Assembly (NCBI GenBank): GCA_964017045.1
Contig: OZ024794.1
Location: forward strand, 30,289,815-30,353,814
Reading direction: 5' to 3'
Length of the DNA: 64,000 bases
Origin: Omphiscola glabra
Taxonomy: Eukaryota; Mollusca; Gastropoda; Lymnaeidae
This document shows positions 47,846-59,316 of the stretch, piece after piece. Both the position numbers and the translations under genes were made by a program. Under the pieces are notes generated by a model. It made no database searches and had not been told where the DNA came from. It saw nothing but the letters and a program-made list of their open reading frames with translations. Within the stretch, counting starts at the first letter, position 1. Every line of letters begins with the position of its first letter.

Positions 47846-48469
47846 AGGGAGTTCGCCACGTACACTTTTCAAAATTTGTTGCAGCAAAAAAGAGCATGCA
47901 ATTGTATTATTTTTTAAAATAAAGAGTTTTGAGGAACTACATTTATAATCCACAGAGCACAAGAAAGATGACCAGAAAATGCCCTTTGTTTGAGCGGTTC
48001 TTAAACTTTTTTTGAGCGCCGCCCCACCTCTCTCGATTTCAAAACATTTCTTTCAGCGTCTCCCATAAAAACGTTTTGTCATAAAATACATAAATATGAA
48101 CATGATTTAGTTATGACAGTTATTCCTTTTTTTAAAAAAAACTTGCAAGAATTTAAACAAACAAAATGGAGCAGAGCAAACAGTGCGCAAACAAAATTCA
48201 CCCCAAAAACATCTACTGCAGCTTCAAAAATGTCTGGATCTTTCCACACTTCCTGGTACTGCTTTTTCGCCCCAGATGGGTTAAGAACCCATCCCTACGT
48301 TTGTGTGAGCTACTGTTTTCCGAGATGCCAGGAAATTCGTCGCTGAGCAATTGATGCCACCTCATGAATGAATAAAGATTGCCATCTGCACTCGAATCGT
48401 GTGCTATGAGGGGCGACCCTTGAAAGAGTGCATCGAACATCATTCCTGAAACGAAGTTAGATATATCGT
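47846..48469. other. intergenic DNA, no gene seen
   Basis: GCGGTTCTTAAAC near 47994 and GGTTAAGAACCC near 48279 could be a pair of decayed hAT-type ends, but the flanks do not form a convincing target duplication. No gene is supported. Confidence 0.35.
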
Positions 48470-48650
48470 TGACGCATAGTGTAGATGTATTGTGTTGATG
48501 TATGGTGTTGGTGTATTTTTAGATTTATTGTGCAGATGTATTGTGTTGATGTATTGTGTATTATAGATTTATTGGTTTGATGTATTCTTTTGATGTATTT
48601 TGTGATGTATTGTGCAGATGTTTTGGTTTGATGTATTGTGTTACTGCGTT
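48470..48650. repeat. degenerate repeat around GATGTATTGTG
   Basis: TTGATGTATTGTG and variants recur at about 13-25 bp. Confidence 0.75.
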
Positions 48651-48827
48651 TTTCAATTGTTATATTTTCTGTTGTGCATCTTCAAGCTTTTTTTAGAATG
48701 GAATTAGGGACAATTGAGGGCATTTGACGAATCGGGTCACAATGATTACTATCTATGAAAGATAGTCTGCTTTATTTCTAAATGATACACAGATCGGCTG
48801 AATAAGTTAGAATCAGTACAATCCTGC

Positions 48828-49022
48828 TGCTGTTATAAAGAGTCATAAACACACATCCTGCGGCTGTCCTAAGGAGTCATAAATACACCTCCTGCGGCTG
48901 TCCTAAGGAGTCATAAACACACATCCTGCGGCTGTCCTAATTAGTCATAAGCACACATCCTGCGGCTGTCCTAAGAAGTCATAAACACACATCCTGCGGC
49001 TGTCCTAATTAGTCATAAACTC
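48828..49022. repeat. minisatellite, 34-bp unit, ~6 copies
   Basis: Units share CATCCTGCGGCTGTCCTAA and AGTCATAAACACA. Variants are GGAG, TTAG and GAAG. Confidence 0.95.
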
Positions 49023-49141
49023 ACTTTTTTAATTTTAAAACAAAATTTGGGGGATAAAGCATTGTGATAAACAAATTTCACTTCTTACAATTTAATATTT
49101 AGAGACACAACTACAACATGCATCATGCAAAAAATTGTCAG

Positions 49142-49275
49142 AGATTCAATCTTGAATTCAATCTTGATTTCAATCTTGATTTCAATCTTGATTTCAATCT
49201 TGATATTTCAATCTTGATTTCGATCTCGATATTTCAATCTTGATTTCAATCTCTATTTCAATATTGATTTCAACT
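49142..49275. repeat. 12-bp repeat CAATCTTGATTT
   Basis: About ten units with small insertions (GATATTT) and T/C changes. Confidence 0.9.
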
Positions 49276-49765
49276 GTTTAGTTCGCGTCATGTACCAGCG
49301 AGGCCTGAAATGTAAATTAACAAATGCTTATCATTGGACACACGCGCTGCCAGATCCCCAATCAATGGTTTCGTTTACTAGAGCATGACGTAGAGTGGGT
49401 CTCTGACGGACGTAAGCATAAAATCAATATCAAAGACACACGACCTGCAGGAAGCGCCCCACACAGCAAAGCTTCTTGTCAATTCTAGGACAGTTTCAAC
49501 AACTGCATATTTTAAAAAAAAGTAATTTTTTTTTTTATTTTGATAGTACGGCCCTATCAGAACATCTTGGTCACCCACCGTGTGCACTAGAATGCACGTG
49601 AATTTTTGTACGTCTGTAATAAAAAATATACTACATAAAACACAGATATTTTACAACTTATTTGTTTAGTATCTTTGTGTTTAAAGTAATTGTAATGATC
49701 TGCCCCCCCCCCCTTTTTCCTTTTCTCGTCGTGATTGTGTAGTTTATCTTTCCATCTCCATGAGC
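49276..49765. other. intergenic DNA, no gene seen
   Basis: Unique AT-rich sequence with an A/T homopolymer near 49512-49540 and a C run near 49704. Confidence 0.45.
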
Positions 49766-50315
49766 GCTGCCTGCAAATAACGTCACGTAGGAGATGGCGC
49801 CGGTAGGCCGTCGAGCGCGAGCTCTTAATGCCCCTCCCGGCACACCTCCACACGGGCCAGACGTCGGGTCTCCCCACCGACAGACCGTGCGGCGGCGCGC
49901 CGGGAACCTCCCCCACTGGCCTGGGAGACGTCCGGTCGACCGAAAACGCTGCGTTTAAAGCGTTCGCGGTCCAAACTCCAGGAGTCAGTACGGCTTTGCT
50001 TCCACTCCGGAGGGATGGTGTTGCGTTACCACCCCCCACACGCCCAGGGAGTCTTTCGGTCGGAACGTTAAGGTGGGACGAAACGGTTGCCTAGGAGCGG
50101 CTTTCTCACGGCCGCGTAGTTAAAATCATAGGTATAGGCATTCGCCACCCCTACCTCATATCCATCAACGGCAACAAGTAATCATTTTAGACACTGCTAC
50201 TCCCGTTGCGTTGGGAGTCATGCCGTCGGCCGGGTTTTTTGCTTCGGGTTGTTGGACCACCGTACTAGTTTGCCACGCCACGAAGAGGCACACCCCATTT
50301 GCTGCCTGCAAATAA
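49766..50315. other. CpG-rich block bounded by a 15-bp direct repeat
   Basis: GCTGCCTGCAAATAA occurs at 49766-49780 and again at 50301-50315. The ~520 bases between are much richer in GC and CpG than the flanks, especially 49781-50120. They include a CRE-like ACGTCACGTA next to the left repeat. Frames open on both strands at 49587-50039 (minus) and 49828-50094 (plus) have no recognisable product. It could be an inserted retroposed sequence with a target duplication, or a promoter/first-exon CpG island with a chance repeat. I see no poly-A tail or inverted ends. Confidence 0.45.
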
Positions 50316-50794
50316 ACGGGACAACATTATACCAGAGCCAACAAAGTGAATTTAGCTGACAGATTTCCCCGATGTTTGGTCCCTTCAAAGATAATAATCT
50401 ATCGGTCTAAACTCTGAAACTGTCTATACACTATTTCATTTCTTTTTACAGTGATTGTATAAGAATATTTGAGAAATGTAATTTTTGTTTAAAGTAGTTT
50501 TGTATTAGTCAAAAAAGGCTGAAAAAATGTAATGTTTTCAATCTTAGCAAATAGAAATGTTGGTTACACAAGACTGGTATTGTCCTGTAACAATTTGAGA
50601 ATGATAGATTTAGATCAGTTGATCTCAAATTGTTCGAAAAAAAAAAAAGGGGGGGGGGGAATATTTCCATGAAATGGGAAGATTGAATATAATATGTCAC
50701 ATGATTTTAAAAATAGCCATATTAAATTTAAAGAAGACATGAATATTTTGTAAAAGTATTGTGTAAGTAATATGTATGTCAGGAAAAAGTGTGA
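50316..50794. other. intergenic DNA, no gene seen
   Basis: Unique AT-rich sequence with an A/G homopolymer near 50638-50660. Confidence 0.45.
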
Positions 50795-51078
50795 GGTAAA
50801 CAGCGTCCCAATTGGTCAGGGCCATATAAAAGAAACAGCGCTAAATTTGTTAAGGCATTGTGAGGGAAACAGCGCTTAATTTGTTAAGGCAATGTGAGGG
50901 AAACAGCGCTTAATTTGTTAAGGCATTGTGAGGGAAACAGCGCTTAATTTGTTAAGGCATTGTGAGGGAAACAGCGCTTAATTTGTTAAGGCATTGTGAG
51001 GGAAACAGCGCTTAATTTGTAAAGGCATTGTGAGGGAAACAGCGCTTAATTTTTTAAGGCATTGTGAGGAAAACGGCC
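50795..51078. repeat. minisatellite, 34-bp unit, ~8 copies
   Basis: Units share TTGTGAGGGAAACAGCGCTT and AATTTGTTAAGGCA. The central copies are nearly identical. Confidence 0.96.
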
Positions 51079-51591
51079 CTCAAGTTGCTTAATAAAAAAA
51101 AAAGAAGCACTCAGTAAGTGAAAACTTCATCTTGAATGAAACCAAAGAATAAAATATGTCCTTGATCAAGTTGTTAAGCTTACATGCAAAACTTCCATTC
51201 ACTAATTGTATTGATATAGATACGTTGTAGCGCTAAACAAATTTGCTTATTCTTAAAGTTCTGCCTAAAGGAAAAAGACTTATTTCAGTGACGCTGATTT
51301 TGATCAATGTCTGAGGTCAAACTTGTGCCGACGTTCAGTGCATTATCCGATACCCGCTGGCAACAATTTACTTAGACCGATAAATTATTCACTTATCATG
51401 ATGTGTTATTTGTTCGTGCGCCCCCCCCCCCAAACCGCCCCCACACACAACTCAAAATCAAATAAGTAGTTTAAGTGCACCGTGTGGCCCGTTAACCAGC
51501 TGACGCTTCTAACCATTTTCGTCCCCGAGGTTCTGTCGGGTCAGTTGGACTTCGAGACGAGATTTTAGCATTTGAAGCTGCATTTTATTGA
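51079..51591. other. intergenic DNA, no gene seen
   Basis: Unique sequence with a C run near 51421. Confidence 0.45.
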
Positions 51592-51771
51592 CAGTAGTAC
51601 AGCTAGGGCTAGTGCCACCCGGGGGGGGGGGGGGGGGCAGGCAATATTTTTGTCGCCCTTTTCCATGAAAAAAAACAACAAACAAACAAAAAATGCCGCA
51701 CCTCGATATAAAAAAAAAAGTTCTTCCCGGTGTGAAAACCCCTTCTGCGCCCCTATTCTTACGCCACTGTT
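51592..51771. mobile_element. candidate miniature inverted-repeat element (CAGTGGCGTA type)
   Basis: The left end CAGTAGTACAGCTAGGGCTA and the right end (inverse of CAGTGGCGTAAGAATAGG) form imperfect inverted repeats of about 18 bp. A G17-type run lies just inside the left end. The left end matches AGTGGCGTAACTAGGGTTAG at 30929 and the inverse near 43610-43632, so this is a repeated family in the window. No clear target duplication is visible, which limits confidence in the class. Confidence 0.5.
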
Positions 51772-52604
51772 TTGGAGGGCTATTATTTGGTTCATGCATT
51801 TACCCCCCCCCCCCCCAACCCCTCCGTGTTAATGACGTATTGTTTGCGATGCTTATCTGGAAAGAAAAGGATTTCCAGCTAGGCAGTGTTTGTCAAATAT
51901 GCTCTTTTACATGTCTCATAGCATTCCCATTTATTGTTCTTCATATAGCTTTCTAGCTTGCTTCCGTAACATATTTTTTTTTTGAATTGCCCGTGTACTC
52001 GGCTATAAATAATGCCTCACCGTCCAGTGGCGTACTTCTGTTCTAAGCCTAACGCCACTCAGCTCAATGTATGACAGACTGCCGCCTGCTCACTAAGGCC
52101 ATGCACACCTCGGATCCAGTTACGGATATCGATCCGGTTACCTTTTTTGTGTATTGTTTACATGTGTTTAGAGTGATGACACAAATATCAAGGGTCAGAT
52201 CATCTGCGCACGTGAATAATCGATTTCCCTTTGCGGGTGACGGCAATACTAAAAAAAAAAAAAGAAAAGACGAGGCTGTAATCAGCGGTAGCCATTCATT
52301 TGGTTCATCAAGTAGTCCATATAATTGGATGTGCAAAACATGGTCATCCTGATGACGTCATTTTCTGCTTCAAACCCCCTCCCCCCCGGTGATTTTTCAT
52401 CAAAATACACACGTGGACTAACGCGATACTTTAGTTAAATCTCTGCCTTTTTATTCGATTACAACTTTGCTTTTCAAAAATGAATTTCTCCTCCTTTAAA
52501 TACGATGTAAACTACGGCAGTATCGATACGTATAAGCTTATGGCGTTATATACCACAGTTACATGTAAATCTCATTTATAGTGAACAGCACAACATGCTT
52601 TTGT
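51772..52604. other. intergenic DNA, no gene seen
   Basis: Contains a C run near 51803 and, near 52026, CAGTGGCGTACTTCTG, which again resembles the end of the miniature family. No gene is supported. Confidence 0.4.
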
Positions 52605-52950
52605 CAAATAGATTCCGTCCCAGTTTAACAGTAGCTAAATGTAGTTATAGCAGTGACCTGGAGATAGATTCCGTCCCAGTTTAACAGTAGCTAGATGTAG
52701 TTATAGCAGTGACCTGGAGATAGATTTCGTCCCATTTTAACAGTAGCTAGATGTAGTTATAGCAGTGACCTGGAGATATATTCCGTCTCAGGTAACAGTA
52801 ACTAGATGTGTTAAATAGCTGTGACCCGGAGATAGATTGCGTCTCAGGTAACAGTAACTAAATGTGTTATAGCTGTGACCCGGAGATAGTTTAAGTCTCC
52901 GGTGACGGTAACTGGGTGTGTTATATAGCTGTGACCTGTAGAAACTATTA
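52605..52950. repeat. minisatellite, ~55-59 bp unit, ~6 copies
   Basis: Units share GTAGTTATAGCAGTGACCTG, GAGATAGATTCCGTCCCAG and TTTAACAGTAGCTAGAT. The second half of the array drifts (CAGGTAACAGTAACTAGATG). Confidence 0.93.
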
Positions 52951-53199
52951 GATGGTTGTGCTGTTAGTATAATGACAGGTTGCAAGTTAATTATATCAGT
53001 GCAAGGTAATGATAATCAGTTGTTATTTTAAAAAAAAAACATGTATTGAACCTTTATAAAACAAAATGCTCTCAATCTATCAAAAGATGGGAATGGGTGT
53101 GTCAAAAGATTATCGCGAGCGAACAATACATTGTTTTGATTGCTGTGTGGGAGCTAACAGCTCGGCCCGCTAATAGCGTACGCTACCACTGTATGTAGC

Positions 53200-53592
53200 A
53201 TGTATTGTGAAACACCTGTAGGTGGTGAGTTTATCCATCGACCACGAAGGGGAAGGGGGAAACAAAACTACCGCAGTAAACATGGCTGCGGGTGTTCTCT
53301 GGTAAATGTCAAAAAGCTGCTAAGCGGGGAGCACAGTCCCTTTGGCTGTAGGGCTGAGATTAAATATATCTATTATGTGGAAGTTGGTAGAAAATCTATT
53401 GTGTCGAAATGTAGAGTTTCTATATTGAGGGAAGAAGTGGCGAGCAAATCTTTTATGCAGATTTTGAGAGTAAATCTGTTACGTTACGAGAGCTCCGCAA
53501 CACTGGCGTGCCGTGAGATGGTGCTACATGCGCCGCCGTGCCGCGAGATGGTGCTACAGGCGCCGCGGAGTAGGGCCTACCAGCGTGAGTAA
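53200..53592 (+). other. open frame, 130 codons, product unknown
   Basis: The longest open frame in the window that does not depend on a tandem array or transposon, apart from a partly duplicated 3' end. There, GTGCCGTGAGATGGTGCTAC and GTGCCGCGAGATGGTGCTAC form a 30-bp direct duplication at about 53509-53570. The translation is basic (RRGRGKQNYRSKHGCG) with no domain I know. GTGAGT near 53585 would serve as a donor, but the upstream context gives no clear acceptor or promoter. Chance is likely, and a real exon is possible. Confidence 0.2.
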
Positions 53593-53689
53593 AATGACCG
53601 ATAATATGCTTGATGGTCAACAAAGATAAGAGAGTTTTCGTATAAGTGGAACAAGGATTAGCTTGTTGAAGAACCATCAAACTGGTCCT

Positions 53690-53985
53690 GCCAAAGAACA
53701 TGGAGTGTGTGCTAGGTCAAAGTCAAGGTCCTGCTATTGAACACAGGGTATGTGTTGAGTCAAAGACATAGTCCTGCCAAAGAACGCAGAGTATGTGCTA
53801 AGTCAAAGTCACGGTCCTGCAAGAGAACACATAGTATGCGTTAAGTCAAATTCACGGTCTTGCCAAAGAACACAGGGTATGGGCTAAGTCAAAGTCAAGG
53901 TCCTGCTAAAAAAGAGGGCATGTGCTAAGTCAAAGTAACGATCCTGTCAAAGAACACAGGGTAGGTGCTAAGTAAAAAGTCATGT
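53690..53985. repeat. minisatellite, ~43-bp unit, ~6-7 copies, diverged
   Basis: Units share AAGAACACAGGGTATGTGCT, AAGTCAAAGTCA and GGTCCTGC. Confidence 0.93.
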
Positions 53986-54429
53986 AAGAAACAAAACGTA
54001 CTATTATGAAGACGTTTATTAAACTTATGACATGCAGGGAAATCATTCAATAAATGGCTGGCTAAACAAAAATCTATGTCTCTCTCTCTCAAAATTATAG
54101 ATGTGACAATGGATATTAAAAAGAGTGCCCATGTCATGGGTATTGTATGCTGCGTTTTTGTTACAATGTATATTAAGAAAAGGCTCATGTGTCAGAGATA
54201 TTGTATGTTGTATGTTGTGTTTGTGACAATGGCTATATGAAAGGGTGACCGTGTCATAGACATGGTACACTGTGTTCATTTGTACTCTATAAGTGACAAT
54301 AATTTATTATAAATTGATGCCGGCGAGCCTTGCGCTTGACGAAGTTTAATTGGAAGTTTCTGGGTTTCAGTCAAAGAAGAGCTCTTGTAATTCCAACATG
54401 CGAAGATGATCAAGGCTATATTCGACGGT
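53986..54429. other. intergenic DNA, no gene seen
   Basis: Includes a loose repetition of GACAATGGATATTAAAA-like words near 54105-54250 (about three copies at ~65 bp). No gene is supported. Confidence 0.4.
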
Positions 54430-54960
54430 CACCGCGTAGGTGGCTTGTGGCTACACTTTGGGATTAGAGACTAAATGCAAGTGTGTTGCAAGGGTCCTAG
54501 TGTTATTGGGGGCAATTCTGCTTTTCCTTGCCGTGCGCTCTTTGGGCGTGAGGGTTGACGTTGACTCTCTCTTAAACATATGTTTTGTGATTTTTACCTC
54601 GTCAACTTGTGCGATCCAAGGGTCGATGTGGATTTGAGGTGCACTTTAAGACAATGTTTATTTTTTTTATTTTTTCTGCAACCCGGTGAGCGCTTCTCTT
54701 TTGGAAATTTCACCTTAACATTAGTTGTTTATGCAGTCTGGTGTTTGGCATTCTCGCAACATGCCCTGCCCATCTGGCTTGTCCTTTTTGAAAGATCATG
54801 TGGACGCTGAGAAAGCCAGCAATTTGCAGGACTTCCGTATCGTGGACTTTGTCCCGCCACCGTGATGCCAAGCAGCGCGCGTAAGCAGCATATGTGAAGA
54901 TGGTTTAGCTGTCCATGTCTTGCTGGCGTGTAGGGGAGTTTGTTCATATGATTGCCCTGT
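54430..54960 (-). pseudogene. LINE ORF2 C-terminal relic, second family (RTE-like)
   Basis: On the minus strand, 54950 down to 54730 reads (with frameshifts) LNHLHICCLRALLGIT, then WRDKVHDTEVLQIAGF and AGHVARMPNT. This is the well-known region after the reverse transcriptase in RTE/craniofacial-type LINEs. Further down, 54720-54430 matches the spacing of the C-terminal tail: KRSAHR, then a basic stretch, then a degenerate zinc-finger-like end. Stops and frameshifts are frequent. The family differs from the CR1/L2-like LINE in this window. The overlapping plus-strand frames at 54440-54810 are shadows. Confidence 0.75.
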
Positions 54961-55394
54961 TTCTTCAGCACGTTGATAACACTGATACCACCAACGCTCC
55001 CAGACACTCATGAGGGAGACTTCCGAATAAAACATTGGATTGGGAAAATCCGTTGTTGATCTTAGCAACTATTTATACTGACCGTGCGAAGGTACATTCT
55101 AAATACGGGAATTTTTTCAACTGGGCGTATATTTTGGCCTCTCCACTAATATATCTTAAGTTTCTTTTTTTTAAAGATTTTCCCTGAAGATGGCTGGGGA
55201 AGGTCATTGTTATTTTTAATGTGTTTTTTATATACAATATCATAAGGTTTCAAAAGTACTCATTATGAATATAACTATATTTTATTAATGAGGTTAAAAA
55301 TTGTAGTGCCCCATGTTGGTTTCACGTGTGCACTCTGGGCTCCAATATTTCTATACTTTTTTTTTTACTTGTGGTGTGACGCGGAATTTTTTGG

Positions 55395-55440
55395 GCAACG
55401 ACTAGGTGTGCCATGCGTCAAAAAAGGTTGCCGAGCACTG
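55395..55440. mobile_element. possible hAT right end, orphan
   Basis: GGTTGCCGAGCACTG at 55426-55440, preceded by GTGCCATGCGTCAAAAAA, is the inverse of a typical hAT start (CAGTGCTCGGCAACCTTTTT). I find no matching left end within a few hundred bases, so this is probably a truncated element. Confidence 0.35.
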
Positions 55441-55794
55441 ATTAATATAGAACAAGAAAGTAAATCTACTATGTACATACATGTTGTTAGTAAATCTACT
55501 TTGTTAAGACCGAGAGAACAATTATCGACAGTGCAGAGATTGAATGGGGATCTGTTATTGCAGGTTGTGGATATTTAGAGGAACTATAATTTGTTATTAA
55601 AACGTTTAAAAGTCAACTGTTGAGAACTCTTACTTGTACAAATCTCCATAAAAATTATATCTATAAAAATCTCACTGGTATTAATAAAATATTTTATAAG
55701 TATCCTATAAAAGTTTGCAAAAAATAAATAAATAAAATAATAATAAAATAATAGTAACAACTTTTTATTAGCAATATTGTATCTTCCCTGTTCT
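55441..55794. other. intergenic DNA, no gene seen
   Basis: Unique AT-rich sequence. Confidence 0.45.
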
Positions 55795-55985
55795 CTCGCC
55801 TCTCTCTCTCTCTCTCTTTCTCTGTCTGCCTATCTCTATCCTCTCCCTCTCTGTCTGCCTATTGGTCTCTCTCTATATATCTGCCTAACTCTCTCTCTCT
55901 CTATCGCCTATCTCCATCTCTCTGTCTGTCTGCCTATCTCTCTCTTTCTCTCTCGCTCTATCTCTATCTCTAGATCTCTATCTCG
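55795..55985. repeat. (CT)n-rich simple sequence
   Basis: Nearly pure pyrimidine tract of CTCTCT with CTGTCTGCCTAT insertions recurring about every 50 bp. Confidence 0.92.
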
Positions 55986-57079
55986 CGTTTTCTCTATGAC
56001 ATAACTGATATAAGACGGATCGCCTTTTAAACTGTTATTTGGTGAACCAAAAACTCGAAGGCAGGTGGGAGGAACGCGTCTCGTTGAGCAGGCGACCGTT
56101 TTAAAACTTGTTCAGGTGTACGGCCGAGGTCTTCCAAGCAAGTCTAAGAGATAAGGCCCCACGGCATTGCTTTAGGGCTCCTTGCCAGGATGTGACATTT
56201 ACAGCGCGTCCCTCCCCCGCACACCTTATCCTTGTAGATCAAACAAGCCTCTCAATTATAACGCCCTGCAGCATCCGTTTGCTGCTAAGTAGGATGTCCT
56301 GACTTAACGTTGGAAATATCCTAGCATTCGGTTAAAGCTACGTCGATGCATTAGCTACAATATCATGTTAAAAAAAATTCATTTGGAAGCTAAGAGAACA
56401 GAAAAACAAATGTTAGAAATAATGTGTTTAAGAAAAAAAATTGTTAAAGTTTACATGTTTAATCGGGGGGGGGGGGGGGGGGGGTGCGGACTCACGCTCT
56501 CTCTATCTCCGCCCCCATCTTTTTCAAGTCTTTGAACATATCCCCGATCAAACGTTCAAGGCTTTGGTTGCTTTGAGACACCCGTGTTTGTATGCTTGTT
56601 TGGTTTTTCTTTCTTTTTCTAAATACGAACTTGTCGGCTGTGTCCAAAATTATTCTTTGCCAAGCGTCTTAACTCATCGACGTGTCGCGTGAGAAGAAAC
56701 CTCGTCTTGTTTTTTGTCCAGACGTGACTTGCACACATTTCTTCTGCATCCACCAACGTGGCGCAGGCCAGTTTAACAACGAACAGTCCTAAATGTCGAC
56801 AGTCGATGTAACACAATAACGTGTGTCTTAAGAGCCGAGTCTCAGTTTAGTCTTCAGGTTCAAGCTAACCTTAAACAATACAAACCAATAAGCTAAGGAA
56901 TACATAAAAAAAACAAAACAAAAAAAAACAACTCAAGCGTTTTCCCTTTCTTCTAACTTTCAGTATGCCATTTTTAGGCTCGAACAATCGATTTTCGTAG
57001 GGATTTGCGCTAACCCAATTTATTGGAGAGGGAAACTGATTTGGGAAAGGGTGGTGGAGCGTCTACCACATGCCACTAT
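55986..57079. other. intergenic DNA, no gene identified
   Basis: Contains a run of about 18-20 G at 56465-56484. Open frames at 56108-56302 (plus) and 56619-56816 (minus) have ordinary composition but no recognisable similarity or splice framework. Confidence 0.4.
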
Positions 57080-57655
57080 GGTCACATTGTGGGTGAGAAT
57101 AATGGTCACATTGTGGGTGAGACGAAGGGTCACATTGTGGGTGAGACGAAGGGTCACATTGTGGGTGAGACGAAGAGTCACATTGTGCGTGAGACGAAGG
57201 GTCACATTGTGGGTGAGACGAAGAGTCACATTGTGCGTGAGACGAAGGGTCACATTGTGGGTGAGACGAAGAGTCACATTGTGCGTGAGACGAAGGGTCA
57301 CATTGTGGGTGAGACGAAGGGTCACATTGTGCGTGAGACGAAGGGTCACATTGTGGGTGAGACGAAGGGTCACATTGTGGGTGAGACGAAGGGTCACATT
57401 GTGGGTGAGACGAAGGGTCACATTGTGGGTGAGACGAAGGGTCACATTGTGGGTGAGACGAAGGGTCACATTGTGGGTGAGACAAAGGGTCACATTTTGC
57501 GTGGGATGAAGGGTCACATTGTGGGTTAGACGAAGGGTCGCATTGTGGGTGAGACGAAGGGTCACATTGTGGGTGAGACGAAGGGTCACATTGTGGGTGA
57601 GACGAAGGGTCACATTGTGGGTTTGACAAAGGGTCACATTATGGGTGAGACGATG
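57080..57655. repeat. minisatellite, 24-bp unit, ~24 copies
   Basis: Units read GGTCACATTGTGGGTGAGAC plus GAAG, with GTGCGTGAG and AAGAGTCAC variants alternating in the first half. The period is a multiple of three, and both strands are open (THNVTLRL on the minus strand, 262 codons). These frames are by-products of the repeat. Confidence 0.97.
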
Positions 57656-57789
57656 ATGGAACTTATCGGACTGACCTAACTGACGCGTAATAATCTGATT
57701 AATTTTAACAATAACCAACGGCCAGCAGATGGATGCGACGAACCGGGGGGGGGGGGCGGGGTTTGGGGGAGGGGGCACCGAATGTTCGG

Positions 57790-57990
57790 TTAGACCTGTA
57801 GATTCCACCCACCATCCCCCACCTCCTTGTCCCTCGAAGCTGGGGACTTGGAAGCCGATGATCCGGAGTTTTTAATCTTCACAAAAACATTCCGTTCACG
57901 ATAGCGGGTATTAGAAGAAAAGAGCGTCTTCATTATTCCGTCGTTTGAAGTCGATTGGCTCGACTGCTGTGACGACACGACCTCACACGC
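57790..57990 (-). CDS. possible coding exon of an unknown host gene (weak)
   Basis: On the minus strand a frame is open from about 57990 to 57790. It reads QQSSQSTSNDGIMKTLFSS, then RYRERNVFVKIKNSG and SASKSPASRDKEVGDGG. The serine-rich, charged composition looks like a disordered protein segment rather than noise. CACAG at about 57971 could be an acceptor and CAG/GTCTAA at about 57794 a weak donor. No homology is recognised. Confidence 0.25.
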   Translation of the reverse strand, partial: ACEVVSSQQSSQSTSNDGIMKTLFSSNTRYRERNVFVKIKNSGSSASKSPASRDKEVGDGGWNLQV

Positions 57991-58744
57991 GAACGGGTTT
58001 CTTTAAATACACCAAGGGCGTTTTTTTTAAAAAAGGATTTTGGGGGAACGTGGGGGGGGGGGGGGGGGGTATGGGTGGTGAAATATCAAGGATGAATTAA
58101 TTAACCGAATTTCGAGTGGGTCACTTAAAGTTGAAATGTTTCCTGTTTAAAGGAGGTCATCCTGCTGAGGGGTATGTTATAAGGTCCGTTCGGACCACGG
58201 ATCGGCCAGAAGAGACGATACTTTATTTCAGCCTTTATCTTCTCCGTCTCTTAAGGGAAGGTACAAAAAAATACTTATTTATAAAGGGGTGTTATAAATT
58301 ATTGATGATGTTGACAGCGATGTCTCAACTTTAAGGGGTAAAAAAATGCCAGTGACATGCTCTTGTATTAAAAGTTTTCAAATACTGAACTTGGGACATT
58401 TATGTATTCAAGCCTGGCATTTAGCTTATTTCCGTCTGACCTTTTTACTGCTACGTACAATTTAATCAGCAACTCAGGGGGAAGTCGGACGCTTGTTGAA
58501 CGGGCGCCTGTTTAAATTGACGTAGCCCCGTCTTAATTTTAAGCTGGTTTTGTTTTAGGTCATGGTACTCTTGAATTCAATTATCTCCCCCTCTCCTCTC
58601 TCATGGGAGGTCACCATGCCAGTAGGCCGTGCTGTAAATGTCTGAAACTCGTGGGCGGCTTCTCGATTGATTTTTCAATTGAATAAATTCTTTTGTTTTT
58701 CTTTTACTTTTTTACTTTCTCGTACATATGGACACATTGGGTGT
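57991..58744. other. intergenic DNA, no gene seen
   Basis: Contains G runs near 58045-58069. No gene is supported. Confidence 0.45.
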
Positions 58745-58970
58745 ATTTTGATTTCACCCGAGCTTCACTGATGCCATGAACTTTTGTTTTAACTCTAGCT
58801 TCACTGACGGTATATACTTTTGATTTAACTCAATATTTACTGATGGTATATACTTTTGATAGCTTCTCTGATGGTATATACTTTTGATTTATCTCTAGCT
58901 TCTCTGATGGTATGAACCTTTGATTTTTAACTCTAGCTTCACTTTAACTTTAACTCTGGTCCTAGTTAAC
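58745..58970. repeat. degenerate repeat, ~38-42 bp unit, ~5 copies
   Basis: Units share AACTCTAGCTTCACTGATGG and TATATACTTTTGATT. Confidence 0.88.
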
Positions 58971-59024
58971 TTCTGATTCGACGCTAGCGTCTCCGATTGT
59001 ATAGGTCTGCATGTATTAGGCGTG

Positions 59025-59295
59025 ACTAGCTTACTCTGTGCGTCGTGACTAGCTTGCTCTTTGCGCTGTGACTAGCTTGCTCTTTAGCCGTGACTAGCTT
59101 GCTCTTTGCGCTGTGACTAGCTTGCTCTTTGCGCTGTGACTAGCTTGCTCTTTGCGCTGTGACTAGCTTGCTCTTTGCGCTGTGACTAGCTTGCTCTTTG
59201 CGCCGTGACTAGCTTGCTCTTTGCGCCGTGACTAGCTTGCTCTTTGCGCCGTTACTAGCTTGCTCTTTGCGCCGTTACTAGCTTGCTCTGTGCGT
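59025..59295. repeat. minisatellite, 23-bp unit, ~12 copies
   Basis: Units read GTGACTAGCTTGCTCTTTGC plus GCT or GCC. The change from GCT to GCC and then to GTTACTAG is ordered along the array. Confidence 0.96.
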
Positions 59296-59316
59296 TAACT
59301 GATTGATCATCTATAA

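Noticed and set aside
47992..48293. Possible hAT element with GCGGTTCTTAAAC and GGTTAAGAACCC ends
   Set aside because: The flanking 8-mers match at only about half of the positions, and the end match is short. It was left as a note only.
57020..57808. 262-codon minus frame with THNVTLRL repeats
   Set aside because: Product of the 24-bp array, open on both strands, with no upstream gene structure.
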